Source of the DNA: CAVTSA01 sp963790575 | GTDB lineage: Bacteria > Chloroflexota > Dormibacteria > Dormibacterales > Dormibacteraceae | DNA: 64,000 bases | Assembly (NCBI GenBank): GCA_963790575.1 | Contig: CAWBPD010000002.1 | Coordinates: 62,001 to 126,000 of the forward strand | Reading direction: 5' to 3' | Shown here: positions 35,501 to 43,612 of the stretch, piece after piece | Position numbering within the stretch: the first letter of the stretch is position 1 | How the letters are laid out: every line of letters begins with the position of its first letter | The notes under the pieces: model-generated | Told to the model about the DNA's origin: nothing | Seen by the model: only the letters and a program-made list of their open reading frames with translations | The model's database searches: none | Program-made: the position numbers and the translations under genes

Positions 35501-35634
35501 CGCTTGAGGAGCGGCAGCTCACGCACCAAGACCTCGCTGCCGCCCAGAGCGGCCTGCTGCGCCGGGACATTGGCGGCCAGGGCCGCCCGGGCGAGGGCGG
35601 TCCGATCCTGAGGGAACGTGAGCGGCCGCGTCAT
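32584..35634 (-). CDS. GH38-like glycoside hydrolase, 1016 aa
   Basis: 1016 residues. An N-terminal beta domain of about 120 residues precedes the GH38-type catalytic domain: LIHQSHLDIGYTDPQ near 125-140 and AMQTDVPGATF near 250 with the putative nucleophile. GDWTDWWADGIGSAA, LFDEHTWGAADPW and FSWAANNLWDTNFPGHQGGE follow; these same blocks occur in the 876-residue enzyme, so the two are diverged duplicates. No signal peptide is present. The frame is open far upstream, but ATG 35634 overlaps the permease stop as ATGA, which sets the start. The enzyme probably trims an imported alpha-linked glycoside. Confidence 0.78.
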   Translation of the reverse strand: MTRPLTFPQDRTALARAALAANVPAQQAALGGSEVLVRELPLLKREGAQLLQAVEVSILRGPGLNVALDCQGREWSSCQLRPGEDARLLLGPAVDHPTPARLVCGEAQAPVLLHPQRRWRLFLIHQSHLDIGYTDPQLVVLENQCAYLDAALELASRAADWPEPARWRWNVETTLPLQRWLHTRPRRQREAFLALARSGVIEVCALSCNMHTEAFSIDELARQLAFATELRDRFEIPVVTAMQTDVPGATFALPELLSGAGISNLAVANNYAGRSVPYRHCGQRLPRAFRWRGGGGRDVWVWRTDSMQGSAYMEGNMVGLATSYDEVLTTLPRYLGALQATAHPYQGAAGHWLGLPADVPNVAAPYPFDILYLRVQGEFADNAPPSLVPAEIARRWNDEWVYPQLRMATNHEFFDALREEAGDRLQVFEGDWTDWWADGIGSAAREVAMGREGQRSVAVGQALHTLADLLGDPDHDEWTDDVDRCYERLTLFDEHTWGAADPWRDDLEGRTSGRLQWQTKGSFALEAHDRALMLRDHGVRRLGAALHDDGGRAREPVLTVLNLSAREAGGVVSVFVPQEMGMEGGVEAVDLTTGEPAPCEVRSQPNQRFRARGWWLRLLARGVPPLGFKTWTLRPRAGGGTVESVSGPVERGRYRLRVDAASGTLTSLLDRDAERELVESGSPFGFNQYVYDRYATAPRVNHLSGRVGEEGGEWLLASRTVAGDGAVVRQERSSLADRLVVRLRAPGAERLETTYEVVEGGAALRIENRVWKLPVEEKESIYFAFPFAVLSPRLAWEVTGGVDRAGAPRVPGSASHMRAIRHWVALQGDDAGVGWATLDAPLIETGMLHLPYAPFPPTFEAQPADTATVFSWAANNLWDTNFPGHQGGEARFRYRVASGLGGSPWELGAEAAECAVRPLVGMLGTSGIDQGRLLELEGDVDLVTATPAPHGVALHLRAPGPDPAEVLVRSGSLHVRAARVGDVTGRARTDLRVKDGELTLRLQPGSYQALELEIEG

Positions 35635-36503
35635 GCCCGCCTCCCCGCGCCGGCGGTGAGAGAGAGCCCCTGGACGAAGTAGCGGCCAAGGAGCAGAAAG
35701 ACGAGCAGGGTGGGGATCGATGCCACAATGGCGGCCGCCATCGAGATCGGGGGACCGGTGGTCGCGAACGTCCCCTGGAGCGCCGCCAGGCTCGGCATGA
35801 TGGGGCGGATCCCGTCGGACGTCGAGAGCACCAGGCCGAACGTGAGGTCGTTCCAGACCCACGTGAACTGAAAGAGGAAGAGGACCGCGATCGGACCTCG
35901 CGCCAGCGGCAGGAAGAGCCGCCACAGAATGCCCAAGTCGCTGCACCCATCCAGGCGGCCGGCCTCCTGGATCTCGCGGGGAACGGTGAGAAAGAAACTC
36001 TGCATCACGAAGAGGCAGAACGGGATGCAGATTGCGACATAGAAGCAGATCATCCCGAACCGGGTGTCGTAGAGACCCGTGCTCTGATAGAGCTTGAAGA
36101 GCGGGATCAGATACATCTGAAACGGGAACAGGGTGCCGGAGAAGACGAGCACGAACCAGAGGAACTTGCCCCGCACGTTGAGCCGCGTCAGGGCATAGGC
36201 ACCCATCGACGCGAACAGGATCGCGATGCTGGCGCCGAGGACGCCGTAGAGCAGGCTGGCGAGGAAGCCAGGCCCGATCCCGGCAGTCTGCCAGGCGGTG
36301 GCGACGTTCGCGAACAGTTGCAGCGGGTGCTCCGGGAGCGTCCACGCGCTGAGCTCGCTGGAGTACTCGCGGACCGACTTCATGGCGGTGATGACGAGCA
36401 TCCAGAGCGGCACCAGCCAGGCCGCGCAGATGAGCACCATCACCGTGGTCAGGCCGAGCCGCGACATCGACGGTGCGCGTCCCAAGAAAGCGGTCGTCGC
36501 CAC
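35631..36503 (-). CDS. Sugar ABC transporter permease (MalG type)
   Basis: 290 residues with six predicted transmembrane helices. The permease coupling loop reads EAGRLDGCSDLGILWRLFLPLARG near residue 190, the EAA motif that docks the ATPase. It belongs to the CUT1 carbohydrate uptake group (MalG side). It begins two bases after the MalF-type permease stop and overlaps the GH38-like start. No ATPase gene is in the operon, so a shared MsiK-like ATPase encoded elsewhere is expected. Confidence 0.92.
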   Translation of the reverse strand: MATTAFLGRAPSMSRLGLTTVMVLICAAWLVPLWMLVITAMKSVREYSSELSAWTLPEHPLQLFANVATAWQTAGIGPGFLASLLYGVLGASIAILFASMGAYALTRLNVRGKFLWFVLVFSGTLFPFQMYLIPLFKLYQSTGLYDTRFGMICFYVAICIPFCLFVMQSFFLTVPREIQEAGRLDGCSDLGILWRLFLPLARGPIAVLFLFQFTWVWNDLTFGLVLSTSDGIRPIMPSLAALQGTFATTGPPISMAAAIVASIPTLLVFLLLGRYFVQGLSLTAGAGRRA

Positions 36504-36504
36504 G

Positions 36505-37425
36505 TCAGCTCACCTCCGAGCGCGCCAGCATGGCGCGGATGTACGGGACCGAGACCACGTAGACGATCAGCGTCAGGATCACGGCCACGCTCGCTCCGTA
36601 CCCCAGCCGGAAGTCGACGAAGGAATTCACGTACATGGTGACGGCGAGGGTCTCGGACGACCGGTAAGGCCCGCCCTGCGTCATGACCCAGACGATGTCG
36701 AAGACCTTGAAGCTGTTGATGAGCGAGATGCCCACGACGACCACCGTCATCGGGCGCAGCAGAGGCAAGGTCACGTGACGGAACAGCCGGAAGGCCCGGG
36801 CGCCGTCCACCATCGCGGCCTCGATCGGATCCCGGGGGATGTTCTGGAGTCCGACCAGGAAGAGGATCATCGCCGGGCCCAGCCCCTGCCAGGTGGCGGC
36901 GACGATCATCGCGAAGGTGGTGAGTGGTGGAGTTGTGAGCCACTCCTTGGCCAGGACACCGAGATGGACGGCCCGCAGGAAGGAGTTGAGGAGGCCCTGT
37001 TGGGGCGTGAAGACGAAGTACCAGATGACCGCGGTCGCGGAACCAGAGATGGTCGCCGGGACGTAGAGGATGCGCTTGAACAGCTCCGGCAGGATGGTCG
37101 CGTTCAATCCGACCGCGAGCAGCAGCCCCAGGCCCACCTGCAGGACGAGGGTGCCGAGCACCCAGTACAGGGTGTTCAGCGCTGAGCCCAGAAAGGCGGG
37201 GTCGGTGGGCAGGTTGCGGTAGTTCAGCAGCCCCACGAAACCGGCTGGATTGAGCCCGTTCCAGTTGGTGAAGCTGATCCAGATGGTGTCCAGAGCTGGA
37301 TAGAGCAGGAAGGCTCCCACCATCACCACCATCGGGATCAGATACAGGTACGGAGTTGCCGCGCTCAGGCGTAGGCGCCGGGCGGAGCGCTCGCGCACTC
37401 CGCCGGCGGCCGTGATCTCCTTCAT
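36505..37425 (-). CDS. Sugar ABC transporter permease (MalF type)
   Basis: 306 residues, six membrane helices beginning with YLIPMVVMVGAFLLYPALDTIWIS near residue 27. The CUT1 signature NWNGLNPAGFVGLLNYR follows, and the EAA loop reads EAAMVDGARAFRLFRHVTLPLLRP near residue 215. It pairs with the MalG-type permease to form the membrane channel. The gene lies between the binding-protein gene (8-base gap) and malG (1-base gap), so all three are one transcription unit. Confidence 0.92.
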   Translation of the reverse strand: MKEITAAGGVRERSARRLRLSAATPYLYLIPMVVMVGAFLLYPALDTIWISFTNWNGLNPAGFVGLLNYRNLPTDPAFLGSALNTLYWVLGTLVLQVGLGLLLAVGLNATILPELFKRILYVPATISGSATAVIWYFVFTPQQGLLNSFLRAVHLGVLAKEWLTTPPLTTFAMIVAATWQGLGPAMILFLVGLQNIPRDPIEAAMVDGARAFRLFRHVTLPLLRPMTVVVVGISLINSFKVFDIVWVMTQGGPYRSSETLAVTMYVNSFVDFRLGYGASVAVILTLIVYVVSVPYIRAMLARSEVS

Positions 37426-37433
37426 CGAGCGGG

Positions 37434-38711
37434 CTACTGCTGTGCCCAGATAGAGGCGGCTTGACTCTGGATCCCGGACAGGATGTCGCTGGCTCCCTGC
37501 GGATGAAGCATGAACTTGTCGAACTGGTTGCAGGCGGCGTTGGCGATCTGGTTCGGCGTTCCTTCCCAGTACCGATTCAGCTGCTGGTAGTGGCCCTCTT
37601 TGACCGTCTTAGCCAGCCCCGCGTCGACGGACGAGCTCGAGGGAACGTCCTTGCGGGCCGACGTGAACCCGGTCACCTTGTTCCAGTGCTGCTGCCCTTG
37701 CTTGGACATGAACCACTTCAGCGACTTCGTCGCGTCACTCTTGTGAGAGCCGTGGGCCCCGACGACCATGGGACCCGACTCGAAGATCACATGGTTGCCG
37801 ATGCCCGACTTCTGGTTGGGCCAGACGAACCCTCCGTAGTCGGTACCCGGCTTCATGCCGTCGGCGACCATGGTGGCCTCGTACCAGGTACCGATCTGCA
37901 CCATGCCGATCTTTCCCTGCCTCAGCTGCGGGATGACGTTGTCGCTGCCGGTACCGAGGTTCGTCGCCGCCGGATCCGAGAAGTACCCGCTGTTGATCCA
38001 GTCGCCCCACATGTTCATGACGTTGAGGACACCCGTGTCCGTGTACTTAGCCTTGCCTGAGCAAACCGCCAGATAGAGCTCGGGATTCGTCCGGATCATG
38101 AGCTCTTGCCAGTAGATGAAGCCCGGCCAGACGCCCTGGATGGTGGCTGCGAACGGCGTGACCCCGTTCTTCTTCAAGGTGTCGCAGATGCTGACGAGGT
38201 CGTTCCAGGTGGTAGGTGGGTTGAGGCTGTACTTCTTGAAGGTCGGGATGCTGTAGAGGGTCGCCCAGTACCCGAAGTACAGGGGGGCGCCGTAGGTCTT
38301 CCCATTGAAGGTGAACGCCTTCCGAAGGTTCGAATCATAGGCGCTCTTGTTCTCGTCCCAGAGCGAGCTCACATCAGCTGCGTAACCCGCCTGCACGATG
38401 TCTTTCATCAGATAGCCCGACCACCACGTGTACAGATCGGGCACCTTTGAGCTTGCGCCCGAAGTGCGGATCGCCGCTTGATAGGTGTCAGTGGTCGCAT
38501 ACTCGTTCATCTTCCAGTTGATGCCGATGGCCTTCTGCTGAGCGTTGGCCTCGGCCTGGAAGAACGGCTTCCAGCTCGCTTTGTCGTTGCTCAACTGGAG
38601 AGTGGTCGAGGCGGTGCTCGATCCCCCGGCAGCCATGAGCGTCAGAGCCGACGCTCCCAGACCCACGCTTCCGCCTACCTTCAGGAACTGCCGCCGATCC
38701 ATCGTCGTCAT
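37434..38711 (-). CDS. Sugar ABC transporter substrate-binding protein (family 1)
   Basis: 425 residues. The N-terminus MDRRQFLKVGGSVGLGASALTL has the twin-arginine RRQFLK motif followed by a hydrophobic core, so export is probably by Tat. No lipobox Cys is present, which is unusual for a Gram-positive binding protein and leaves its anchoring unclear. The mature part is a family-1 extracellular solute-binding protein (PDLYTWWSGYLMKDIVQAG, TYGAPLYFGYWATLYSIPTFKKYSL, TTWNDLVSICDTLKKNGVTPFA). It delivers a carbohydrate to the two permeases. A strong GAGGTGAAG site precedes ATG 38711, four bases after the regulator gene stop. Confidence 0.9.
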   Translation of the reverse strand: MTTMDRRQFLKVGGSVGLGASALTLMAAGGSSTASTTLQLSNDKASWKPFFQAEANAQQKAIGINWKMNEYATTDTYQAAIRTSGASSKVPDLYTWWSGYLMKDIVQAGYAADVSSLWDENKSAYDSNLRKAFTFNGKTYGAPLYFGYWATLYSIPTFKKYSLNPPTTWNDLVSICDTLKKNGVTPFAATIQGVWPGFIYWQELMIRTNPELYLAVCSGKAKYTDTGVLNVMNMWGDWINSGYFSDPAATNLGTGSDNVIPQLRQGKIGMVQIGTWYEATMVADGMKPGTDYGGFVWPNQKSGIGNHVIFESGPMVVGAHGSHKSDATKSLKWFMSKQGQQHWNKVTGFTSARKDVPSSSSVDAGLAKTVKEGHYQQLNRYWEGTPNQIANAACNQFDKFMLHPQGASDILSGIQSQAASIWAQQ

Positions 38712-38715
38712 CTCT

Positions 38716-39459
38716 TCACCTCTCTCCTGACTGTGGCCGCGCCTCTTGCTCGACCTCGCTCTCGCGCTGGAGGAACACCTCGAGCACGTCTCGCAAATGA
38801 CGGTCCATGCGCCGTCGAGCTAGATTGGGATCGCGGCGGCGGATCGCCTCCATGATTCCGACGTGCTCCTGGTGGTCGCGCGCCCGGTTGTTGTAGAGCC
38901 GGAGGACGACCAGCTGCTCGTCCTCGTAGATCGAGCACAGGGAGTCGATGACCGGGCCCAAGACCAGGTTCTGCGACGCGCGTGCCACGCTGCGGTGGAA
39001 GTCCATGTTCAGACGCCCCAGCACGCGGTCCGCCGCCTCCAGGTTGGCCTTCGCGCGCTCCAGGGTCCGCTCCAACTCCCGGATGCCGGCGTCCGTCGCG
39101 TGCTCGGCGGCCAGCCCGGCCAGCGTCGGCTCGATCAGCTTGCGCGCGTGGAGCAGATCCAGGATCACCTGACGATCGAGGCGCCCTGGATGCGGGTTGG
39201 GCAGGACCAGCGGCGTCGTCGGCCGCCGTACATAGACCCCCGATCCGTGACGGATCTCGACCATGCCCACCGCCTCCAGCCGGCGCAGAACCTCCCTCAT
39301 GGTGGGGGCGGCGACACCGAAGCGGGTGGCGAGTGCCTGCACCGATGGCAGGCGGTCGCCCGGTGCCAACTCCTGGGTCCGGACCAGGTCGACGACCCGC
39401 TCGGTCAGCACGTCGGACCCCGAGGAACGGGTACGCCTCCCGAGTGCCTCCAGCTCCAC
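38716..39459 (-). CDS. GntR/FadR-family transcriptional regulator
   Basis: About 247 residues from GTG 39459. The winged HTH at about 15-80 reads DVLTERVVDLVRTQELAPGDRLPSVQALATRFGVAAPTMREVLRRLEAVGMVEIRHGSGVYV. The FCD ligand domain at about 100-235 has ARKLIEPTLAGLAAEH, DFHRSVARASQN and HQEHVGIMEAIRRRD, with the metal-binding Asp/His set. The frame stays open to 39549, but an operator-like palindrome lies just before GTG 39459, which argues for that start. It is the first gene of the sugar operon and probably represses it until a sugar-acid ligand binds. Confidence 0.88.
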   Translation of the reverse strand: MELEALGRRTRSSGSDVLTERVVDLVRTQELAPGDRLPSVQALATRFGVAAPTMREVLRRLEAVGMVEIRHGSGVYVRRPTTPLVLPNPHPGRLDRQVILDLLHARKLIEPTLAGLAAEHATDAGIRELERTLERAKANLEAADRVLGRLNMDFHRSVARASQNLVLGPVIDSLCSIYEDEQLVVLRLYNNRARDHQEHVGIMEAIRRRDPNLARRRMDRHLRDVLEVFLQRESEVEQEARPQSGER

Positions 39460-39466
39460 TGACCTG

Positions 39467-39479
39467 GTGATTAAGTCAC
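39467..39479. promoter_or_regulatory. GntR-type operator GTGATTAAGTCAC
   Basis: A GTGA-N5-TCAC palindrome sits directly upstream of GTG 39459 in the 130-base gap between the regulator and the divergent epimerase-like gene. Its position suits autoregulation of the regulator and of the whole minus-strand operon. FadR-family operators are typically short palindromes of this size. Confidence 0.5.
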
Positions 39480-39589
39480 TAGACGACTCGGGTGTCAAGT
39501 TCGGTACTCGGCCGGCGTCCGGGCCCGGCGGATCCGTACCCGCTTCCATGCGCTTCCAAGGTGGGTATCCGACGGGCTAGCCTGACGGC

Positions 39590-40549
39590 GTGGGCGGTGC
39601 GGGGCTGACCCCAGTGGTCCTGCGAAGTGGAAGCGCGGAGGTCACGATCGACGTGGCCCGGGGGGCGGAGGTCTCCCACTTCGTGGTGCTGCCCCTCGGC
39701 CTCGACGTGGTCGCCGCGGGACCCCGCGGGCAGCGGACGCCGTCCGGCGACCCCGACCTCGCCTTTATCGACGCCTATCACGGCGGGTGGCAGGAGGTGT
39801 TTCCCAACGGCGGCGCCCCCTCCACCTGGGATGGGATCCGCTTCGGCCAGCACGACGAGGTGTGGCGGCTGCCCTGGACCGTTGAGCGCGGCAGCCAAGA
39901 ACAGACGGTGCTGTCGGTCGAGACGCGGCTGCTCCCGTTCCGACTGCGAAAGGAGATCCGGCTCGTTTCCGGGGCGGCCCGGCTCGAGGTGCGGGAGACG
40001 GCCACCGCGACCGGCGAGCGGCCCTGCCGGGCGATGTGGGGCCAGCACCTCGCCTATGGCCCACCGTTCCTGGTCCCGGGCACCCGGCTCGCCCTTCCGC
40101 AAGACGTTCCCGTGCGGCCGCATCCGGAAGCGATCAATCCGCCTCATCGCCTGGTCGGGCCGAACCGGGGCCGTTATCCCCTTCTTGCGGGCCCGGCCGG
40201 TGGGGAGGTCGATCTGCGGGAGCTGCCCGGGTCGGGCGCCGCCAGCGACATCCTTTACGCGGGACCCTTCGCTGACCCGGCCTGGTACGAGGTGACCAGA
40301 CCGGACGGCTGGCGGCTCCGCGTTGAGTGGCGCGCCGCCACGCTGCCCTACCTCTGGCTTTGGTACGAGCTGGGCGGGACGACCGGGCCCCCCTGGTACG
40401 GCACGCTGGTCGCGATCGGGCTGGAGCCCAACTCGAGCTGGCCGACGAACGGGCTGGCGGAGGCAGTGGATAACGGCAGCGCCCTGCGGTTCGACCCTGG
40501 GGAGACCCTCGAATGCTGGTACACGGTCGAGGTCGAGCGGGAGATCTAG
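39590..40549 (+). CDS. DUF4432/aldose-1-epimerase-like protein
   Basis: 319 residues. The galactose-mutarotase-like beta-sandwich is visible in GGWQEVFPNGG near residue 63, RLEVRETATATGERPCRAMWGQHLAYG near 125-150 (with the His of the active site) and IGLEPNSSWPTNGLAEA near 275, where family members carry the catalytic Glu. It would interconvert sugar anomers or epimers. The start is GTG 39590. It is divergent from the GntR regulator and shares the intergenic operator region, so it probably belongs to the same regulon. Confidence 0.75.
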   Translation: MGGAGLTPVVLRSGSAEVTIDVARGAEVSHFVVLPLGLDVVAAGPRGQRTPSGDPDLAFIDAYHGGWQEVFPNGGAPSTWDGIRFGQHDEVWRLPWTVERGSQEQTVLSVETRLLPFRLRKEIRLVSGAARLEVRETATATGERPCRAMWGQHLAYGPPFLVPGTRLALPQDVPVRPHPEAINPPHRLVGPNRGRYPLLAGPAGGEVDLRELPGSGAASDILYAGPFADPAWYEVTRPDGWRLRVEWRAATLPYLWLWYELGGTTGPPWYGTLVAIGLEPNSSWPTNGLAEAVDNGSALRFDPGETLECWYTVEVEREI

Positions 40550-40559
40550 GCTGAACGAA

Positions 40560-40850
40560 GGAGAGATCACGACGATGCGACTCAGCGGACTCGCGGTGGG
40601 TGTGCTCCAGCCGCTCCAGGTCCGCGCGCTCACGGGGGTCGAGGGCGCGGAAGCCGGGAAAGGTCTCCGCCAGCCCGGCCAGGTGGTCGTGATGTGGCGT
40701 CCTGCCTTGGTGAGCACCAGCTCCTTCACCCGCCGGGTCGGAGGCGGGCGTGCGCCGCACCACCAGCCCCCGCGCCTCCAGCCGGTCCACGATTCCGGTC
40801 AAGTTGGAGGCATCGCAGTGGCGGCTGTCGGCGACCTCGCGCCCTACCAC
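40560..40850 (-). pseudogene. MarR-family regulator remnant
   Basis: Minus-strand sequence reads CDASNLTGIVDRLEARGLVVRRTPASD (the MarR recognition helix and wing), then in another frame VKELVLTKAGRHITTT, then back to LAGLAETFPGFRALDPRERADLERLEH. Two compensating frameshifts and the absence of the N-terminal helices show decay. It fills the gap between the epimerase-like and alcohol dehydrogenase genes. Confidence 0.7.
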
Positions 40851-40884
40851 TTCTGAGCCGGTCCGGTGCACGGCGTCCGCGCGG

Positions 40885-41868
40885 TCAGGGGATGACCGCG
40901 GCGGCTCCGTGCACCTGGCCCTGGCGGAGCCGCGTCAGCGCCAGGTTGACTTCCGCCAGCGGGTGCGACTCCACCTCGGTGCGCAGCGGGACCTGGGGTG
41001 CGAGGGCCAGGAACTCCTCCCCGTCCTGGCGCGTCAGGTTGGCGACCGAACGCAGCACTCGCTCCTCCCACAGCAGCGCATAAGGGAAGGACGGGATGTC
41101 CGACATGTGAATCCCGCCGCACACGACGGTGCCTCCCGGACGCACCGCGCGCAGCGCCGCCGGGACCAGCTCCCCGACGGGCGCGAAGATGATCGCGGCG
41201 TCGAGGGGCTCCGGGGCCGGAAGCAGGGAATCGCCCGCCCACTCACATCCCATCTCCAGGGCGAAGCGGGCGCCCGCCTCGTCGCCGCCGCGCACGAATG
41301 CGAACACGCGCTGACCGCGGTGCCGGGCGACCTGTACCGCCAGATGGGCAGCGGCCCCGAACCCGTACAGGCCCAGCCGTTCTCCGTCGCCCGCCAGGCG
41401 CAGGCAGCGGTAACCAATCAGGCCGGCACACAGAAGCGGCGCCGCCTGGAGGTCGAGATAGCCGTCGGGGATCGGGAAGCAGAAGGCCTCGTCGGCGACC
41501 GCGTACTCCGCGAAGCCCCCGTCCCGCGTGTAGCCGGTGAAGGTGGCGCGTTCGCAGAGGTTCTCCTGCCCGGCCCGGCAGAAGCGGCACTCCCCACAGG
41601 CCCAGCCCAACCACGCCACCCCGACCCGCGCGCCGTCGGCGAAGCGGGAGCCGGCCGGCCCTCTCCCGACCACCGTCGCCACGATCTGATGGCCGGGAAC
41701 CAGTGGCGCCCGCTGCGGCGGCAGTTCTCCGTCGACGATGTGGAGATCGGTCCGACAGACCCCACAGGCATGCACCCGGAGGAGCACCTGTCCCCGACCC
41801 GGCTCGGGCACCGGCAGCTCGGCCAGACGCAGTGGCTCGCCGGGGTGGTCGAGGACCGCCGCCCGCAT
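40885..41868 (-). CDS. Zinc-dependent alcohol dehydrogenase
   Basis: 327 residues of the medium-chain dehydrogenase family. Catalytic zinc ligands lie in HACGVCRTDLH near residue 36-45 and VPGHQIVATVVGRG (His near 59). The structural zinc site is the four-Cys lobe CGECRFCRAGQENLC at about 92-106. The Rossmann motif is LYGFGAAAHLAVQVARHRG near 165. It oxidises an alcohol or reduces an aldehyde with NAD(P). ATG 41868 gives the standard MRAAVLDHPGEPL start. The neighbouring sugar genes make it a plausible step in the same catabolism, but it is transcribed separately. Confidence 0.9.
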   Translation of the reverse strand: MRAAVLDHPGEPLRLAELPVPEPGRGQVLLRVHACGVCRTDLHIVDGELPPQRAPLVPGHQIVATVVGRGPAGSRFADGARVGVAWLGWACGECRFCRAGQENLCERATFTGYTRDGGFAEYAVADEAFCFPIPDGYLDLQAAPLLCAGLIGYRCLRLAGDGERLGLYGFGAAAHLAVQVARHRGQRVFAFVRGGDEAGARFALEMGCEWAGDSLLPAPEPLDAAIIFAPVGELVPAALRAVRPGGTVVCGGIHMSDIPSFPYALLWEERVLRSVANLTRQDGEEFLALAPQVPLRTEVESHPLAEVNLALTRLRQGQVHGAAAVIP

Positions 41869-42025
41869 GGTGGAGGGCACGTCCTTTAGTCTCCCGCTCC
41901 CCGAGTAGGGACGTCTTTTCGCACGGCAGCGCACGCCCACGCGCCGCTTGGGAAGGATGCATACACGTGTTAAGAGGCTCGCTCATTCCATCCGGAGGCT
42001 GAGCCGGCGAGGCTGGCTTTCGACC

Positions 42026-43240
42026 TCAGGGCGGGTCGGCGTGGTACTCACCGTGCTCGTCGCGCCACAAGGTCCAGCCACCCTCGTGGCACATGGTGTG
42101 GTGACGGCGGCAGAGTTTGCCTCCGTTCTCGACGTCGGTCGTGCCCCCGTGCAGCCAGTGCTTCAGGTGATGGTTGCCGCACCAGCGGAGGTCACGATCA
42201 CAGCCCGGGAACGCGCAGTGGCGGTCTCGGATCGCCATCGCCAGCGACTGCCGGGGGGTGAACAGCCGCTGCTTGCGCCCCACCCGCAGCACGTCCCCCT
42301 GCTCACCCATCACGATCGGGGTCAACACGCAGTCGCAGGCGATCCGCTCCGCCGTCTTGCCCGGCACCGGCTCTCCGTTCTGGCCCAGGATGGCCGCGTT
42401 CCCCGGCTCTCCCCGCAGGCTCGCGTAGTCGACCAGCAGCTCCAGGTGCGGGCGCTCGCCGTCATGGGTCGGCAGCTGCCCCTGGTCCAGCACCTTCTGC
42501 GCCAGGTCCACCAGCGCCTCCGCCCGCCGCTCCGGCGCTCCCCGCAGGTCGCCCCGCGCCGGTGGTCCCATCGCCGCGTCCAGCGCCGCGCTCACCACCG
42601 CGGCACCTTCCGGAGCCAGCAGCCCCTGCAGGTGCAGCATCCCGTCCAAGGTCCTGGAGGCTTCCAGGTACTGCTGCCGCTCCTGCCGCTCCCAGTCTCG
42701 CAGCGAGCCGTCAGGGTCGAGGCACAGCTTCAGGTGCTTGCAGACCGTCCACAGCTCGTAAGGGTTGAGCTTGGTCGCGCTCTCGACAAGCGTCTCCTCC
42801 ACGTTGCGGGCTTCGCCCGGCTCTCCCTTGTAGTCGGGGTTGGGCTGGTTGCCCACCTCCTCGACGGTGCGGGCGAGGATGGAGGCGTGGCTGAGGCTGA
42901 AGTCCCCTTGCTCGAAGGCTTCACGAGCCACCGGCAGCTCTTGCAGGCGGCGCGCGGTGCGCAGCTCGTTGCTGGCGGTGCGAGGAGACAGGTGGCATTC
43001 CCAGCGCAGCCAAGAGGTCATGGTGAGGCAGCCGCTCGCGCGGTACCCCTCCTCGCGATCGAGGTGCAGGATCTCCTGTGAGATCAGGGCGGAGAGGCGG
43101 TTCTGAAAGCGGTGGAGCCCGGCCAGCCGCTCACCCCGATCACAGAGCTGCGCAAGGCGGCGCAGATCGTCTTCGAGCTCCCCGATGGAGATCGACCGGT
43201 CGTCGACGGCGAGCCTCGCTTCCACCCATCCATAGTACAT
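42026..43240 (-). CDS. DUF222 HNH endonuclease
   Basis: 404 residues. The N-terminal DUF222 helical domain (about 20-250) has RTASNELRTARRLQELPVAREAF and FSLSHASILARTVEEV. The C-terminal HNH module (about 345-400) has CAFPGCDRDLRWCGNHHLKHWLHGGTTDVENGG and CRRHHTMCHEGGW, with CxxC and paired His metal ligands. This architecture is multi-copy and widespread in actinobacteria and is often linked to mobile 13E12-repeat-type elements; its role is unclear. It stands alone between the alcohol dehydrogenase and a small HTH gene. Confidence 0.9.
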   Translation of the reverse strand: MYYGWVEARLAVDDRSISIGELEDDLRRLAQLCDRGERLAGLHRFQNRLSALISQEILHLDREEGYRASGCLTMTSWLRWECHLSPRTASNELRTARRLQELPVAREAFEQGDFSLSHASILARTVEEVGNQPNPDYKGEPGEARNVEETLVESATKLNPYELWTVCKHLKLCLDPDGSLRDWERQERQQYLEASRTLDGMLHLQGLLAPEGAAVVSAALDAAMGPPARGDLRGAPERRAEALVDLAQKVLDQGQLPTHDGERPHLELLVDYASLRGEPGNAAILGQNGEPVPGKTAERIACDCVLTPIVMGEQGDVLRVGRKQRLFTPRQSLAMAIRDRHCAFPGCDRDLRWCGNHHLKHWLHGGTTDVENGGKLCRRHHTMCHEGGWTLWRDEHGEYHADPP

Positions 43241-43612
43241 CTGTTCGCTGTCTTTGTCAAGCCGTTAACCGACCTGCTTTTGTCCGTGTTGCAAGACCTG
43301 AGTCAGCCTCGGCAGGGATCGGCACTCCAGTACGCTGCCCCAGGACCGAGGACAAGGTCGTGCGCAGGTGCCCATCCCGATCGGCAATTGGACGTTTGCC
43401 CCGGGGTATACGCATTCCGACTCAAGAGGCTGAGGCGCTGTGATCGAAATGACCCAGTCGCTCCTGAGCCGCTCCGAGGAGCCACCAGGCGGCTCGCACG
43501 GGGCCGTCAGTGCTCGCCGCGACTCCTCGTCCGCATCACCCTCGTGGCCTCGGTGACCGCCTTCTAAGCCTCGGCGTTTAGATTCCCATACGCCAGGGGA
43601 ACTAGACACATC
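43241..43612. other. Intergenic interval, nothing recognised
   Basis: The 372 bases between the HNH gene and the HTH gene show no supported gene, RNA or repeat. They lie next to integration relics and may be decayed mobile sequence. Confidence 0.3.
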
